Source: Amoebidium appalachense (taxonomy: Eukaryota > Ichthyosporea). Taken from it: DNA of 64,000 nucleotides. The DNA lies in contig CAVNZM010000005.1 in NCBI GenBank assembly GCA_963693365.1, positions 3,968,001-4,032,000 of the forward strand, read 5' to 3'. Made by a program: the position numbers and the translations under genes. The notes beneath the pieces are model-generated. The model did no database searches. It saw nothing but the letters and a program-made list of their open reading frames with translations, and was not told the DNA's origin. Positions 39,473-55,383 of this stretch are shown here, in pieces. Position 1 is the first letter of the stretch. Each line of letters opens with the position of its first letter.

Positions 39473-42400
39473 ATACACACACACAAACAAACCACCACCA
39501 CCACCACCCACCCAACCATTGGGAAAGAAAGAAAGAAAGAAGGCGAGGAAGAAAGAAAAGACGGAAGCCTTGAAAACAAAAACGCAGACAGACCCCCCCC
39601 CGCACAAAAACACTTGGGTGGTCAAAAAAAGCCAAAAGCAATCTACTATCCCCTGTGTAATCTTCCAACCTCCGAAACCCATTACACTACGAGAGCTCCA
39701 CCTTTTTCTGGTACTTTGTACCGGGCCATGTTAAAGCACACTCTCACTGTCCCCCAACCTTCACTCCCAACATAACCATGCACAATCGCAGGAATCCGAT
39801 CCAGCCTCCGATCAAGAATCCGGTTCCACCAACACAAGCACCACGCCATGCAACATATACGACAACATGTTCCTCGGTATGAACCTAGCCATGGGTGTGG
39901 TGGACTTAGTGCAGCAGGGGGTGGGTGTGGAGAAGATAGCAGTGGGGGTGGCCACCAACGTGAAGAATGCTGGCTGCATGGCTACCGTGGATCATGTGAT
40001 TGACGCTCTCTACATGTATGATTCCCCCCCGTCCCCTCCCCCCTTTTCCACTTCCCACCTTCACTCCAACCCTCCAACCCCCTCCCAGCCGAGGGCCCCC
40101 CCTCCCCCCGCTGAGGGCCCACTCCCCCACCCACCCACCCATGCATCACCACCAGGACCACCACCACCCTCCCGCCTCCCCCCGCCTCGGAGTCCTCCCC
40201 CCTTTCACCTCACCTCCCTCTTTCACTTCCCTCCTTCTTGTTCGTGTCTCTTTTCAACGTTCCGGTACCTTCACCTCGCTTGCCGTTTCCCCTCTAGCTC
40301 CCCCGCTTCCCCCCCCCCCCACCACCACCACCATGGGCAACTCCCGTACCTCCCAGTTTTTCTTTGGGCACCAATCCTCTCTGCTCCCTTACATGTTGTT
40401 TTATTCAATGATGCCCGGTTCCTTGCTTGGTTGGATTCTCCCCCCCCCCCCCCCCCCCCCCCCCCCTCCACACTCACACACACCTTCAAACTGTCTCAAA
40501 ATCCCCACGTTGCCTCTTGCACAAGTGAATCCTCCCCCCCCCCCCCCCCTCCCCCCCCCCCCCCCCCCACCCCTGCACCCCCATCCTTCTCTCCATACAC
40601 CTCTAAGCTCTCTCATTTGCAATTGTCCCCACCTTCCCGTATAAGATCATTTTATTCACCTCATCCCCCCCCCCCCCCCCCCTCTCCACCCCCACCCCGC
40701 CCCTCCTTTCCCCCGTAAACTCTTCCCCACCCTCCCCCCCTCGCCACCCCACCCCACCCCCACCCCACTCCCCTCTTTCCCCCTAATTCCTCACCCTCCC
40801 CCCCCCCACCCCCCACCCCCCTCTTCCCCCCTCTTCCATGCAGGGCGCACGACGACATTCGCTGGGAGGGGGGGTGTAAGCCTTGCCCACTACAGCACCA
40901 CCAACCCTGAAACAAGTAAATGGGCGTCGGCCATAGACGGTGCCCTCACCATGCTCAGACTCGATCACATTCCTGCCAACGGCATAATGGGAGATGATTG
41001 GTCTATAGTGCCCACCACAACGCCAGATAATTGGCCTACAGCCCCTACTACAAAGCCAGATGGTTGGTCGACAGCCCCCACAACAATGCCAGATGATTGG
41101 CCTACAGCCCCAACTACGAAGGCAGATGATTGGTCCACAGCCCCCACCACAACGGCAGATGATTGGTCGACGATCATTCCGGTTGTGGAAACGAGTGTGG
41201 AAACGGATGGAGTTGCCACGACCCAACAGACTACGACTGGGGATATTGCTGCTCAGGTACGGCTTTAACATACTGGGAAACGCTTATGCCGGATCCCCCT
41301 CTCCGCCACCGCCACCCCTTGCTCCCCCCCCCCCCCCCCAAAAAAAAAAAAAAAAAAAAAATAAAATAAAAAAAAACACCCACCCGCCCATCCCACCCTC
41401 CCCTCCCCTATCCTACCCGAGAACAAAGGAGACACGTACGAGAGGGACTAATTCATGGTAGGAAATGGTGGTTAGCTATTATGTCTAGATGTATAGGTGT
41501 GTGCTTGTTTGAGTTTCTTGTCTTTCTTTTTTTCTTTTTTTGGGGTTGGGTAGGGGGGGGGGGAGAGGGGCTAGGAGCCTCCATGGGAGCTGACAGGTTC
41601 TGCCTACTCCTCCTGGTGCAGATGATGGATGGGCATGAAGGCATGATGGGCAGCCAACCAACCCCGTCTGAGGGCAGCAAAAGCCTGGCCATGCCTGGGA
41701 ACATGACTGCAAAGGCTGATGGTAGGTTATACCCTTCACACTATAGCTATGTAAAAGGTTGTGTTTGTCGGTGCTGGCTCGGTGTGGGGAGGGGGAGGGG
41801 GAGGGGGGAGGGGGAGAGGGGGGGGGGGGTACTAGGTGCAGGCGCCTGCAGGTTGGAAGAAAGGAGAATGCTGGCTGGATTCCCATTGGTCGCCCTCAAT
41901 GTGTAGACCATGATTGATTGGCCCACACCATGTGATTGATTACCTTGCAGAGATAGAGGGGTGTGGTGTTGGATGAGTAGGGTGTGTAGGTGGAGGGACA
42001 TGGGAGATAGCAGCATCATCGGCGGTGGTGTATGAAGTTATTGCCTGGTGTGGTTTTCCAGGGATGGGGGGCCAGGCTAAACGGGGATGGAATTGTGCCT
42101 TTTTATGGTTCGTAAGATTATGTTCTATCTCTGACAAACACCTGATTTGCAGACACAAATGCCGCCCAGCCACCCAGCACACCTCGCAACCCCATGAACC
42201 TATTTATAGCATCGGCAGCAGGAGTGATCATAACCGGTGCAGTCGGGGGTGCCGTCCTCTGGCTCACACGACGCAACCAATACGAAAACATCACGGACAC
42301 AGACATAATCATAATGACTGAAATCTCAAGCAATCTCACGCACGATCCGATCATCCCAATCGGTAACACGGCCGATGAAACCGGTGAGGGCAGTGTTGGG

Positions 42401-42592
42401 GGCCAAGTAGACGGGGGTAAAACCCAAACCCGATCATCGCTAACACTTGCATATGAGCATGGGGGGGATGTGCATGTTGGGCCGGTGGGGTTTGATGCAT
42501 ATGAAAATCAGGCGATTCCGATTGTGGTTCATGGGGAGTTGGAGTTCCATCTGGATGAGGTGGTGAGTAGCACGGATGAAATGCCCCACTGA
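31432..42592 (+). CDS. Type I membrane protein with two degenerate GH18 (chitinase-like) modules
   Basis: Exons: 31432-31929, 32255-32452, 33277-33378, 33990-34192, 34643-34817, 35726-35875, 36984-37334, 38312-38500, 39296-39400, 39792-40015, 40844-41256, 41622-41721, 42153-42592; about 1,049 aa. ATG has a good CCACC context and starts a signal peptide (MFHSWRVSVLLVLIVLQQVI). Module 1 (about 33-390) and module 2 (about 475-800) share parallel strand motifs: GATHIVLGYV and GATHVVIGER, KVVVGVSI and KIAVGVAT, SIMAWHLSDGTN and VSLAHYSTTN. The GH18 DGxDxDxE strand reads DGVVFHMD in module 1 and DGAMVHYE in module 2. Both lack the Asp pair and module 1 also lacks the Glu, so chitinase activity is unlikely. 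A Thr-rich stalk, a membrane span (FIASAAGVIITGAVGGAVLWL) and an about 110-aa cytoplasmic tail follow. One extra G at 40868-40874 breaks the frame. A carbohydrate-binding surface role is inference. Confidence 0.8.
31906..31930 (+). other. Alternative 5' splice sites ending exon 1 of the GH18-like gene
   Basis: CAG|gcatgt at 31905/31906 would be a GC-AG intron and gives the better alignment of modules 1 and 2. CAG|gtgcta at 31929/31930 is a standard donor, adding eight residues (ACASFYIQ). Both keep phase 0. Confidence 0.5.
36451..36868 (+). repeat. 246-bp tandem duplication containing an 80-base poly(C)
   Basis: The unit starting ACATAATCTCCCAT at 36451 recurs at 36697. Both copies share CAGACATTTGATCTCCCTCA and CTCTGTCACAGAGATGAATGA. 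In copy 1 the internal C tract is about 80 long (36540-36619); in copy 2 it is shorter and broken. It lies in the intron between exons 6 and 7 of the GH18-like gene. Confidence 0.88.
38562..38631. repeat. (GT)n microsatellite
   Basis: Pure GT array of about 70 bp in a GH18-like gene intron. Confidence 0.9.
40991..41172 (+). repeat. 33-bp in-frame repeats encoding a D-x-W-(S/P)-T-A-P-T-T stalk
   Basis: Six Trp-centred units of about 11 residues, such as PDDWPTAPTTK and ADDWSTAPTTT, lie within exon 11 of the GH18-like gene. Thr and Pro dominate, so the stalk is probably O-glycosylated. It separates the second module from the membrane span. Confidence 0.85.
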
Positions 42593-42662
42593 TATGTGGT
42601 AATGGATACAGATGTATGGATTGCATAAGTGTATTCCGTATCATATTTGTGTAAAGTATGGT

Positions 42663-42668
42663 AATAAA
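42663..42668 (+). promoter_or_regulatory. Polyadenylation signal AATAAA
   Basis: AATAAA lies 70 bp after the stop codon of the GH18-like gene, followed by a GT-rich stretch (TTTGTTGTTGT). Confidence 0.7.
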
Positions 42669-43751
42669 CATTTGTTGTTGTCATGTTAATCAAGTCTGGA
42701 ATTACGTTAACTCAACGCGCAAGCATACGAACCATTATGACTAATTGCAAGTGAACGTGCCTAGTTGGGCTTGAGTTGTAACGGCGCGTGCAATTATGTA
42801 TCACCCTATAAGATGGCCGAATGCCATGGATTTGATATTACCGAAGGGTATATATATGTAGTTTTATATAAACTAGACATTCCCCCCTTCAAATGTGACT
42901 GAAGACAGTGTATATGTCTGGTAACGAATTGGTGATTGCACATGTAGGCTAGGTGAGAAATTTAATCAAAAAAATCAACCATTATCTGTGACACTACCTT
43001 CCAATAACTGTACTTGTTTGTCTGTTGGGCGGGGATGCAACTCACACAGAGCCGTGGTCGCAAGGAAAACAGACCCTCGCACTTGCTTCCACATGTTGTT
43101 GCTAACTTGAAAACCGCACACTGCACACACATTTCCAAGTGATAACATGCCACACCAGTTCGAATTCGACTGTTGTATTATTATAGAAAATCAGTTCTTT
43201 TTTATTTTTAGTACTGTTTGAAGGGGAACCAGGCAGGGGAGGGGAGAGGTGGGGATGGTGGCGATGGATAGCAGCTGGCAGGCCTGGAGTCCTTGCGGTA
43301 GTTGTGACTCCATGAGAGCGAGGGGGGGGGGGGGTATATTCCAAGGTTCCCTCCTCGCCTGTACTGTGATTCAACAGCGACTTAAGGTTTGTGCATTTGG
43401 ATCCTCAAAAATCTTTATTTTATAATAACCATATGTGATGCCTCCTGCCCACTATAGCGACTTAAGGTTTGTGCATTTGGATCCTCAAAAATCTTTATTT
43501 TATAATAACCATATGTGATGCCTCCTGCCCACTAGAGTCAGACATCATTCATACCCTTTCATCTGATTGAGAACGTATTAATAGGCAAGTGTTTGAAAAT
43601 CAGTCTAGCCCCGAGCAGAGCAGTAAACGGCAGAAAATATGTGATGAAAAGGGGGAGGACAGAAAAAAAAGGGAAAAGGGAGAGAGAAGGAAAAAAAGAA
43701 GAACAAAAACCTAAAAAGAAAAACCGACATGGAAAGCAAGAGTAAAGGCAG

Positions 43752-43792
<41 letters not shown>

Positions 43793-44210
43793 ACCTTCTG
43801 AAGGAAAGGTAACCTGTGAAAACCCTTAACATATGCAGAAAGCAGCTTTAGAATATGGTTACATAAATCATACAGAGAAGATAAAAACAGCAAATTGCAC
43901 TAGAACATCATGACAGCTAGAAGTATTATATAAGCCAATTACGGATTATAAAGACATACACTTCCTTACAGCCCGTCATTCAAAACACTATCTCTCCCTC
44001 ATTATTTATTTTTCAGGAAAAGAAACGAGAAAAACCAGTCATGTATATCGGAAACCCATCCAGACTACTTGCATTGCCGCACCCAATCAAAAGCACCACT
44101 CCATTCACCTTCCCCATTCCACAAGTTCAAGCATGTGTCCTCTCCACAAATACACAACCCTCCTCCCCCCCCCCCCCCCCCCCCCACAAACACACCCACA
44201 CACCCACACA
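42669..44210. other. Spacer between two convergent genes
   Basis: No gene recognised. It contains an 80-bp tandem duplication at 43376-43534 and a short (GA)n near 43757-43786. It should hold the 3' end of the minus-strand mucin-like gene. Confidence 0.55.
43376..43534. repeat. 80-bp direct tandem duplication
   Basis: Two essentially identical copies, 43376-43455 and 43456-43534, each starting AGCGACTTAAGGTTTGTGCA and ending GCCTCCTGCCCACTA. The near-identity indicates a recent event. Confidence 0.92.
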
Positions 44211-47891
<3,681 letters not shown>

Positions 47892-48299
47892 TTTTGGGTC
47901 AGGGTGACAGTGCCTGTGTCCCAAGAAAGGTCAAATTTGGCGTGGATTAGTCACGATAAAAAGTTACGGTTGGATTGACAAAGGAAATCGGTGAGTTGTT
48001 TGGTTGGCTGGGTAGGTGGGTGGTTGGGGGGGGGGGGGGGGGTAGGTAGATGTGGACAGAGCAAGAGTGTATTGCCGGGGGGGGAGGGGAGGAGGAGAAA
48101 GGGGCGGAAGTGGGGAAAGATGAGTAGGCGAGAGACCAAAAATGCCGTAGGGCTGGGTTTGTGTTGGGCCTTTCTAGTTCTTAAACCTTAGGATACTGCA
48201 TTCTGATGTTTCCAACATCACTACTCAAAAACACAGCATGAGAAAAACACTTCAAGATCCGGATAGATCTCGTATCTGGGCAAATATCCTCGGTAAAGG

Positions 48300-48378
48300 C
48301 TTCATCTCTCGTTACAATCGGTAGAGCACCTCACAAATGTCGTCTGTAGATGACGGTGCTGGGCTCTGTCGAAGTATC
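48300..48378 (+). other. Possible degenerate tRNA-like sequence
   Basis: TTACAATCGGTAGAGCACC resembles a tRNA D-arm and A box, and CTGTCGAAGTATC about 45 bp later could be a decayed B box. I cannot draw a convincing cloverleaf, so a SINE head or pseudo-tRNA is the most that can be claimed. Confidence 0.2.
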
Positions 48379-49496
48379 ATGATGCCATTTTTTCTCTCTC
48401 TCCAAAGGAGGTTGAGGCTGCACTTTATGGAATGTGCTGTAACACTATTAACGTTAGAAAATAAATGTTAGAGAAAATGCAGCTATATTTCTACTCTACT
48501 ATAAGTCACGTGAATCATTCTTCTAACCTCGAGCACGCGGCGGCGTATCCATTTTCAGAGCGGAGGCCATGGCCATGGTCCCATATTGTCCCATGGTCAT
48601 TGTACAGTCATAAATTCGCAAACGCAGATTCTAGAAATGTACACATGTGTCGAATGATTAAATGTTTCACCATTTCATTGTAGACTGACGCCACAAACCA
48701 CTAGAAAATATTGCCTATGAAAGTACAAGGTGGCTATTATTTGGACAGTAATCAATTTATCTTTTCCCAAGTCATTTTGCTTCCACACTGATAGGGACAG
48801 AATGTTACTCAAAGGTTTGCTATGCATAGCTCTATTTGTGGATAGATTGTGGATAACAGGATGTGTTTTCCAATATTTCACTATTAAAGTAACATCGACA
48901 TTACGTCGTAAATGTGAAAGCTTTACACTGTATTAGGAGACAACAATATTTCTGATAAGCACACAATCATTAAATATATATGTATAAACAATAAACATCT
49001 AACAGATATACATCGCCGTCTTTATTCGTCAATAATCGAGACAGATGCTAATATTTAACAGCGGAGCAAATAATACACATTATAAAGTCTAGCGTGACAG
49101 GGCAAAAGAGTGCCGAGCGGCGCCGGCGTCTTATGCCTCGCAGCAGTGAGCTCAAGTTGACTCACTTTGTCAGCAGGCGCTAAGTCTATAATGTCTGACT
49201 CTTTGTATCGGTTTTTTGATAATGCTGCACACATAAAAAGAAAACACTTAACCAGTGAAAAAAAATACAAAATTTCTTTATTAGCTGGCGAAACCACTTT
49301 CTAAAACTTTTTGACTCAAAGCCGTTTTATTGGCTCAGGTTTTACCGAATCAGAATGTACTGTGGCATGCATTGCCATTGACTCATCGGTATATGCTATT
49401 TTTAGATCAGTAGCCGGACGGGCCCGGAACCGCCGCCGTGACTAGTACTACATGATGATCAGAGTCCACCACTGTACCTCCTGCATTCGTCGTTGA

Positions 49497-49680
<184 letters not shown>

Positions 49681-49730
49681 ATTTACATAACCGTCTTATT
49701 GCGTATATATATATATAGGTATATGTATAC

Positions 49731-49925
49731 GGGGGTTTACGCTGTTTACTCGAGGCAAAGAGAACCAGTCTCAGGTATGGGGGGGGGTTTTGCTCGGAAT
49801 ATCCCCTCAGCGGTATATCATGATCACGTACATAGATGTCGGGTGGTGACTATATATCAGGGTTTACTTTCTCTACGAGACACCATAAAGACTATAAGGA
49901 GAAATCAATTAGTTGGGGTTCCCCG
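49731..49925 (+). repeat. Dispersed repeat family A, copy 2
   Basis: About 195 bp matching 29362-29553 with a few substitutions and short indels. It starts GGGGGTTTACGCTGTTTAC and ends TTGGGGTTCCCCG. This copy has no long T tract after it. Confidence 0.85.
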
Positions 49926-50116
49926 TTTTATATGTATACTATGCCAGAGTATATGTATGTATATACAGTATACGCATATTTGTGTGCGCGCGTGTGTATG
50001 CGTGACTGTGCACATACGTACAGTGTATATGTGTGCATCCGTGATGCTGTTCAATGATAGACAGTCATATTGTACGTGTGCCAGACCCTGTACATTAGAA
50101 GTAATTGAGTAATCCG

Positions 50117-50147
<31 letters not shown>

Positions 50148-50254
50148 TTCCCCACCCCTTTCTCGGGACCACCTTCAAGGTTCCGGCAACCCGCCCTCCG
50201 TGTGGCACTCGGGATCCACCCCCCTCCCCCCGGGCCCCTAGCTCACCTCTCGGC

Positions 50255-50292
<38 letters not shown>

Positions 50293-50477
50293 CCCCCCCC
50301 CCCCCCCCCCCCCCCCCGGGCCCCCGGGCCCCCTCCCCTCATTGCCTCCCCCCACCTTCCCCTCCCCCCCCCCGTCCCACCTCCGCCGCAGCTGCCCAAA
50401 ACCTCATCACCGTGCGGCTCCATATTCAGAAGTGTGTACGTGTAGCTGACACACACACACACACATACACACACAGT

Positions 50478-50508
<31 letters not shown>

Positions 50509-50779
50509 AGTTGAACACACACACACACACACACACACACAGAATTCGATCGAAACACACACACACCGTAAACACACACACGTGACAAACACACACACAC
50601 ACACACACACACCGTACACACACACACACACACACAAGCGCATACACACACACGCACACACACAGCAGAGTGTGTGCCACTGTGTCTGTACGTGTGTGTG
50701 GGTGTGCGTGTGTGTTTCAGTTCGGAGTGTGCGTATGGTGTTTGTGTGTGTATGTACGTGTGTTTTCGGGGTGTACTAC

Positions 50780-50825
<46 letters not shown>

Positions 50826-50950
50826 ACGGTGTGTGTCACCACTGAGTGTGTGTGTGTACACGTGTGTGGCACGGTGTGCATGTGTGTTTGTGCGCATGTG
50901 CGCGCGTGTGTATATGTCACAGTGTGTGTTCAACACAGTGACCCGGTGCC

Positions 50951-50952
50951 AC

Positions 50953-51048
<96 letters not shown>
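50951..51048. repeat. (GT)n microsatellite
   Basis: Pure GT array of about 98 bp, preceded from 50450 by shorter CA and then GT arrays. Confidence 0.9.
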
Positions 51049-51050
<2 letters not shown>

Positions 51051-51354
51051 CGGCACGGTGTTACGTGTGTGTGTGTGTGTGTGTTTTTGTGTGTGTGTAC
51101 ATGCACGTGCACGTGTTGCTGATAACTACATTACAAAGGGCCAGGGGAGGACGGGGGGGGGGGGGGGAGGGGGCTTCCAACACAGCCTACTCGTTCACTC
51201 GAATTTACTACCCGACCATGGTACCGGTCTGAAGGCTCTATAAATAACATCCGGCTGTGTGTTCATGATCCGATAGGAACATACATAGTGTTTGTTTGAC
51301 AAATTGTGTTCCCTGTCTGTGGCCGGAACTCTAAAAACGATTGCAAATCTATGT

Positions 51355-52103
<749 letters not shown>

Positions 52104-53629
52104 ACACGCATGCACGACAAACGCCATCATGGTGGCCCAAGGCTTGGCACAACAGTTGTTGGATAGGTGTAGGGCCTCCGGCCGCCCGGTGCTTTATTAT
52201 AATATTATTTGGCCGGTTACCGTAGGACTCTATAGCTACGTGTGGTCCCTTGCGAGTGCAAACATTATTGGCGGCCCAGCGCGGCATTTTCTGCAGAGGC
52301 CTTTATAGTTTGCAAATGTGGTACCTGGAGTGCGGTATTGTTTTATGAGGTCTTTATAGTATTAGTTATTAGTTACAACATATGTATGATATGTAGTACT
52401 ACATACACAGTGTGCCGCGCCGGCTGCCAATCCGGCATTAGCCGGAATCGAATCCAAAATGCCGCCCAGGCTGAGTGTACCCTCAAGTTGAAGTCGGACC
52501 CAGGGTGTGAAATTTGTTTTTGGTTAGTGCCATTTTGGCAACTTTCCACCAGCCTGGATGGCCCTAACAGAGCCAACAACCGTTTTTTTTTTTTTTTAGA
52601 TGAGTTTTCTTATTTATTTGGCACTGTAAGGGCCAGTTTTGGAAAAAATTGACGGACCTAACCTCAAAAAGTTAGGGACAATTTTCGTGCTTTCAGGGAC
52701 AATTTTCTGGCCCCAAACTTGTAATTTCACAGCCTGAGTTACCTGGTTGACTCAACTGAGAACTCAGAAAGGTGCGTTTGCTCCGAAGTTGGATTCAAAT
52801 TATCTATCAGTTCCAAGATGCATTTTAGAACAAAATCATTTAACTCGCATTTGTTTTTTCTAGGAAAAAAGAAAGGCCGGGACACGTGAATTGTAGGAGC
52901 TGCGACGAAAAGTGGCTACAATTGCCGTAGCCAATAGAAAATCCTTGTTTGACCGGGGTCTGGGGAGATCAAATAATTGATTATTCATAACAATGCTGCG
53001 TGCCAATAAAATGCTATGTTATCATGCTGTTTACATGAACAACAACACCGGAATATAATAATTTAGTACGATAAAACAGTAAATAACGGCCAGACGTATA
53101 CCATTTCCAATAAGAAAACTTAGCCGCCAAAGTTGCCAACTTTCTGTCAGCATACTCACTGACTCAGTTCTATGCTGGAGCCTGCATACTTGCCGACTCA
53201 CGATATTCTGCGCTGATTGGTTTATACCATACAAATGGTATGCAGTAGTATTCAACAATGATCCCCTTTTTTGGTATAGATGATTAAAAAAAACATATTG
53301 ATGTTTCTACAATATGGGTAAAATTTTCGGATACCGTTCTGATGTTTTAAAAGCTATTTTAAATTGCTCGTTTATTAAACTTCTACATTTTGTTTTTATT
53401 TTTTGGGTACATTCATGGTTGGCAGTGCAAAATATTTGCTTCGCTCTAAGTCCCTCGATATATAAACACCGACCACAGCCAGTCACAAGTTCCACCAAAG
53501 TCATTCGTTATTCAGGTGTTGTGTGCAGATATACACAAATATACAGTACCTGTCACATACTCGCGTTCACATCGAGAGAAAATTATATACACAACACTTA
53601 GTTATTTTTGAGTTCTGAAAGGTCTAAAC

Positions 53630-54730
53630 ATGGCCTCCTCTAGAACCCCCCACGGTCACAACACCCAGCACGCAGAACTTAACGTAGATGACCCTACTAT
53701 AGTACGCGAAAAAGCTCTCGAAGACATGGGGGCCTCTGTAGCCTCAGTCAACCAGCCCGGCATCCCACACACGCACGCACACGCCCACATCCCCACATCT
53801 ACCACCACAACAACAATTCCTACGTCCCCCCGTATGAAACCACTTACGACAACCACATCATCTCTCACTCTTCCACCCACTGCTACGAAATCTACGCGGC
53901 ACAGAAGGTACATCTTCGTTACTGTTCGCTCGCCGCTTGGTGCGGAGTACGAATTACGCATGCGAGAAACAGACACCCTCGACCGCATAAAGGCGCGAAT
54001 TTTTGCGCGCTGTGACATTCCAGTGACCCACCAGCAGCTAATCTTCAACGGCGCTGAGCTAAAGGACCCTTTCACCACAGCCAAGAATTTCGGCATTCGC
54101 ATGGGGTCGGTAATCACTCTGATGACGCGACTACAATCTGGGCCTCTTAGAATGCAGGCTGATGGCCTTCAGGAAAATGAAGATGTGCTTCTTGACACGG
54201 TAACATCTCAGCTAACAGAAGCGCAAATGACGGAGCTGTTCAATAAGGGCCAGCCTGTGTCTTTGGTTGCAAAAGTCGGGGGAAAGTACGTTTTGGTAAA
54301 GCTTCGGCCTCAGGGGGACGCAACGCGTGACAGTTTGGAGTCGCCTCACAGTCAGAATAGAACCCTCGGGGCACCCGTGCAAGAAACAGAGGATGATTGG
54401 GAGCTGAAGGAACAGCGTGCAAAGGAAAACGACAGAACAAAGTCGAAATTGGATGAGATTAGGGCAAGAATGGCAGCAAAGAAGTCGAAAATAACAGGGC
54501 CGAGAGCGGTAAAAGGTCCCAGTGTGCTCGATGTTTTGAGCAATGACTTCACGGCACATAGAGTGAGAAGGAGAACGTCTGTGGATGTGTTGAGCGAGCA
54601 TAGGGGTAGCTGTGGTGTGTGTAGTGCTTCTTTGGGGCTGGTGTGCAGGCCCTGTGGGTGTGGAAAGGTATTGTGCCCGGAGCACGTAGAGGGACAAGCT
54701 CACCAGTGCCCGTTTTCGAATGGCGTATAA
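53630..54730 (+). CDS. ZFAND4: ZFAND4-like protein: ubiquitin-like domain plus C-terminal AN1 zinc finger, 366 aa
   Basis: Intronless, from ATG at 53630 to TAA at 54728-54730. The N-terminal 85 residues are Thr/Pro/His-rich and probably disordered. A ubiquitin-like domain follows at about 87-165, from IFVTVRSPLGAEYELRM through DRIKARIFARCDIPVTHQQL and IFNGAELKD to GSVITLMTRL. A mid-region ends in a charged helix (WELKEQRAKENDRTKSKLDE). The C-terminal AN1 finger (about 325-362) has all eight expected ligands in CGVC, PCGCGKVLC, PEHVEGQAH and QC. UBL followed by AN1 is the architecture of ZFAND4 (ANUBL1), a poorly understood protein probably linked to ubiquitin or proteasome biology. Human ZFAND4 is about twice as long, so this is a compact version. 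Lack of introns is unusual here and may mean retroposition or intron loss. Confidence 0.85.
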   Translation: MASSRTPHGHNTQHAELNVDDPTIVREKALEDMGASVASVNQPGIPHTHAHAHIPTSTTTTTIPTSPRMKPLTTTTSSLTLPPTATKSTRHRRYIFVTVRSPLGAEYELRMRETDTLDRIKARIFARCDIPVTHQQLIFNGAELKDPFTTAKNFGIRMGSVITLMTRLQSGPLRMQADGLQENEDVLLDTVTSQLTEAQMTELFNKGQPVSLVAKVGGKYVLVKLRPQGDATRDSLESPHSQNRTLGAPVQETEDDWELKEQRAKENDRTKSKLDEIRARMAAKKSKITGPRAVKGPSVLDVLSNDFTAHRVRRRTSVDVLSEHRGSCGVCSASLGLVCRPCGCGKVLCPEHVEGQAHQCPFSNGV

Positions 54731-55344
54731 GCGTGTAAGATATATACAAATGGTGACTAACTACTTCGTATGTATACCACTAGCTTACCTGTAGCTTCAT
54801 AGATCTTGCTGTGAGTCCTGTGACGTTTTTGATCTGTGAATACGAATGTGTGGGTCCTGGTGGCCTGACTAATATAGCTTTCGGGTCTTGTGATCTCACT
54901 TAGTTTAGCGGTGTGCTGGAAGATGTTCCGAAAATCGTACCCATAGTATATGCTGTACTTCACTCCTTTTTTCACCACCGGTAGCAATGTTACTAAAAAT
55001 CAAATACATGAGCAGGTTCCATAATACCTCTAGCCGGCTCAACACGTCCCGGGGAGTCTTGCCGCTTCCCAGGCCCCTCGAGCTCAGGTGTCAAATGCAT
55101 GACCCAAAGATTGAATGCTTGTTGAATGGATCCAAAGACTGATAGCTTGTTGAATGATTTTCTGTGTGTAGTGTCCGGATCCATGTCAACATAAGTGAAC
55201 ACACTGACTAACACCCACTGGCAGTGATGTTCACAGCTTCCCGCCTTCCCCCCCCCCCTCCCCCCCCCCCCCCCCACCCCCCTCCCTCCCCCCGGGTGAC
55301 AAGCTTGCTCCTGTCTGATCAAAGCTTCCCCTTCCGAGTCCCCC

Positions 55345-55383
<39 letters not shown>

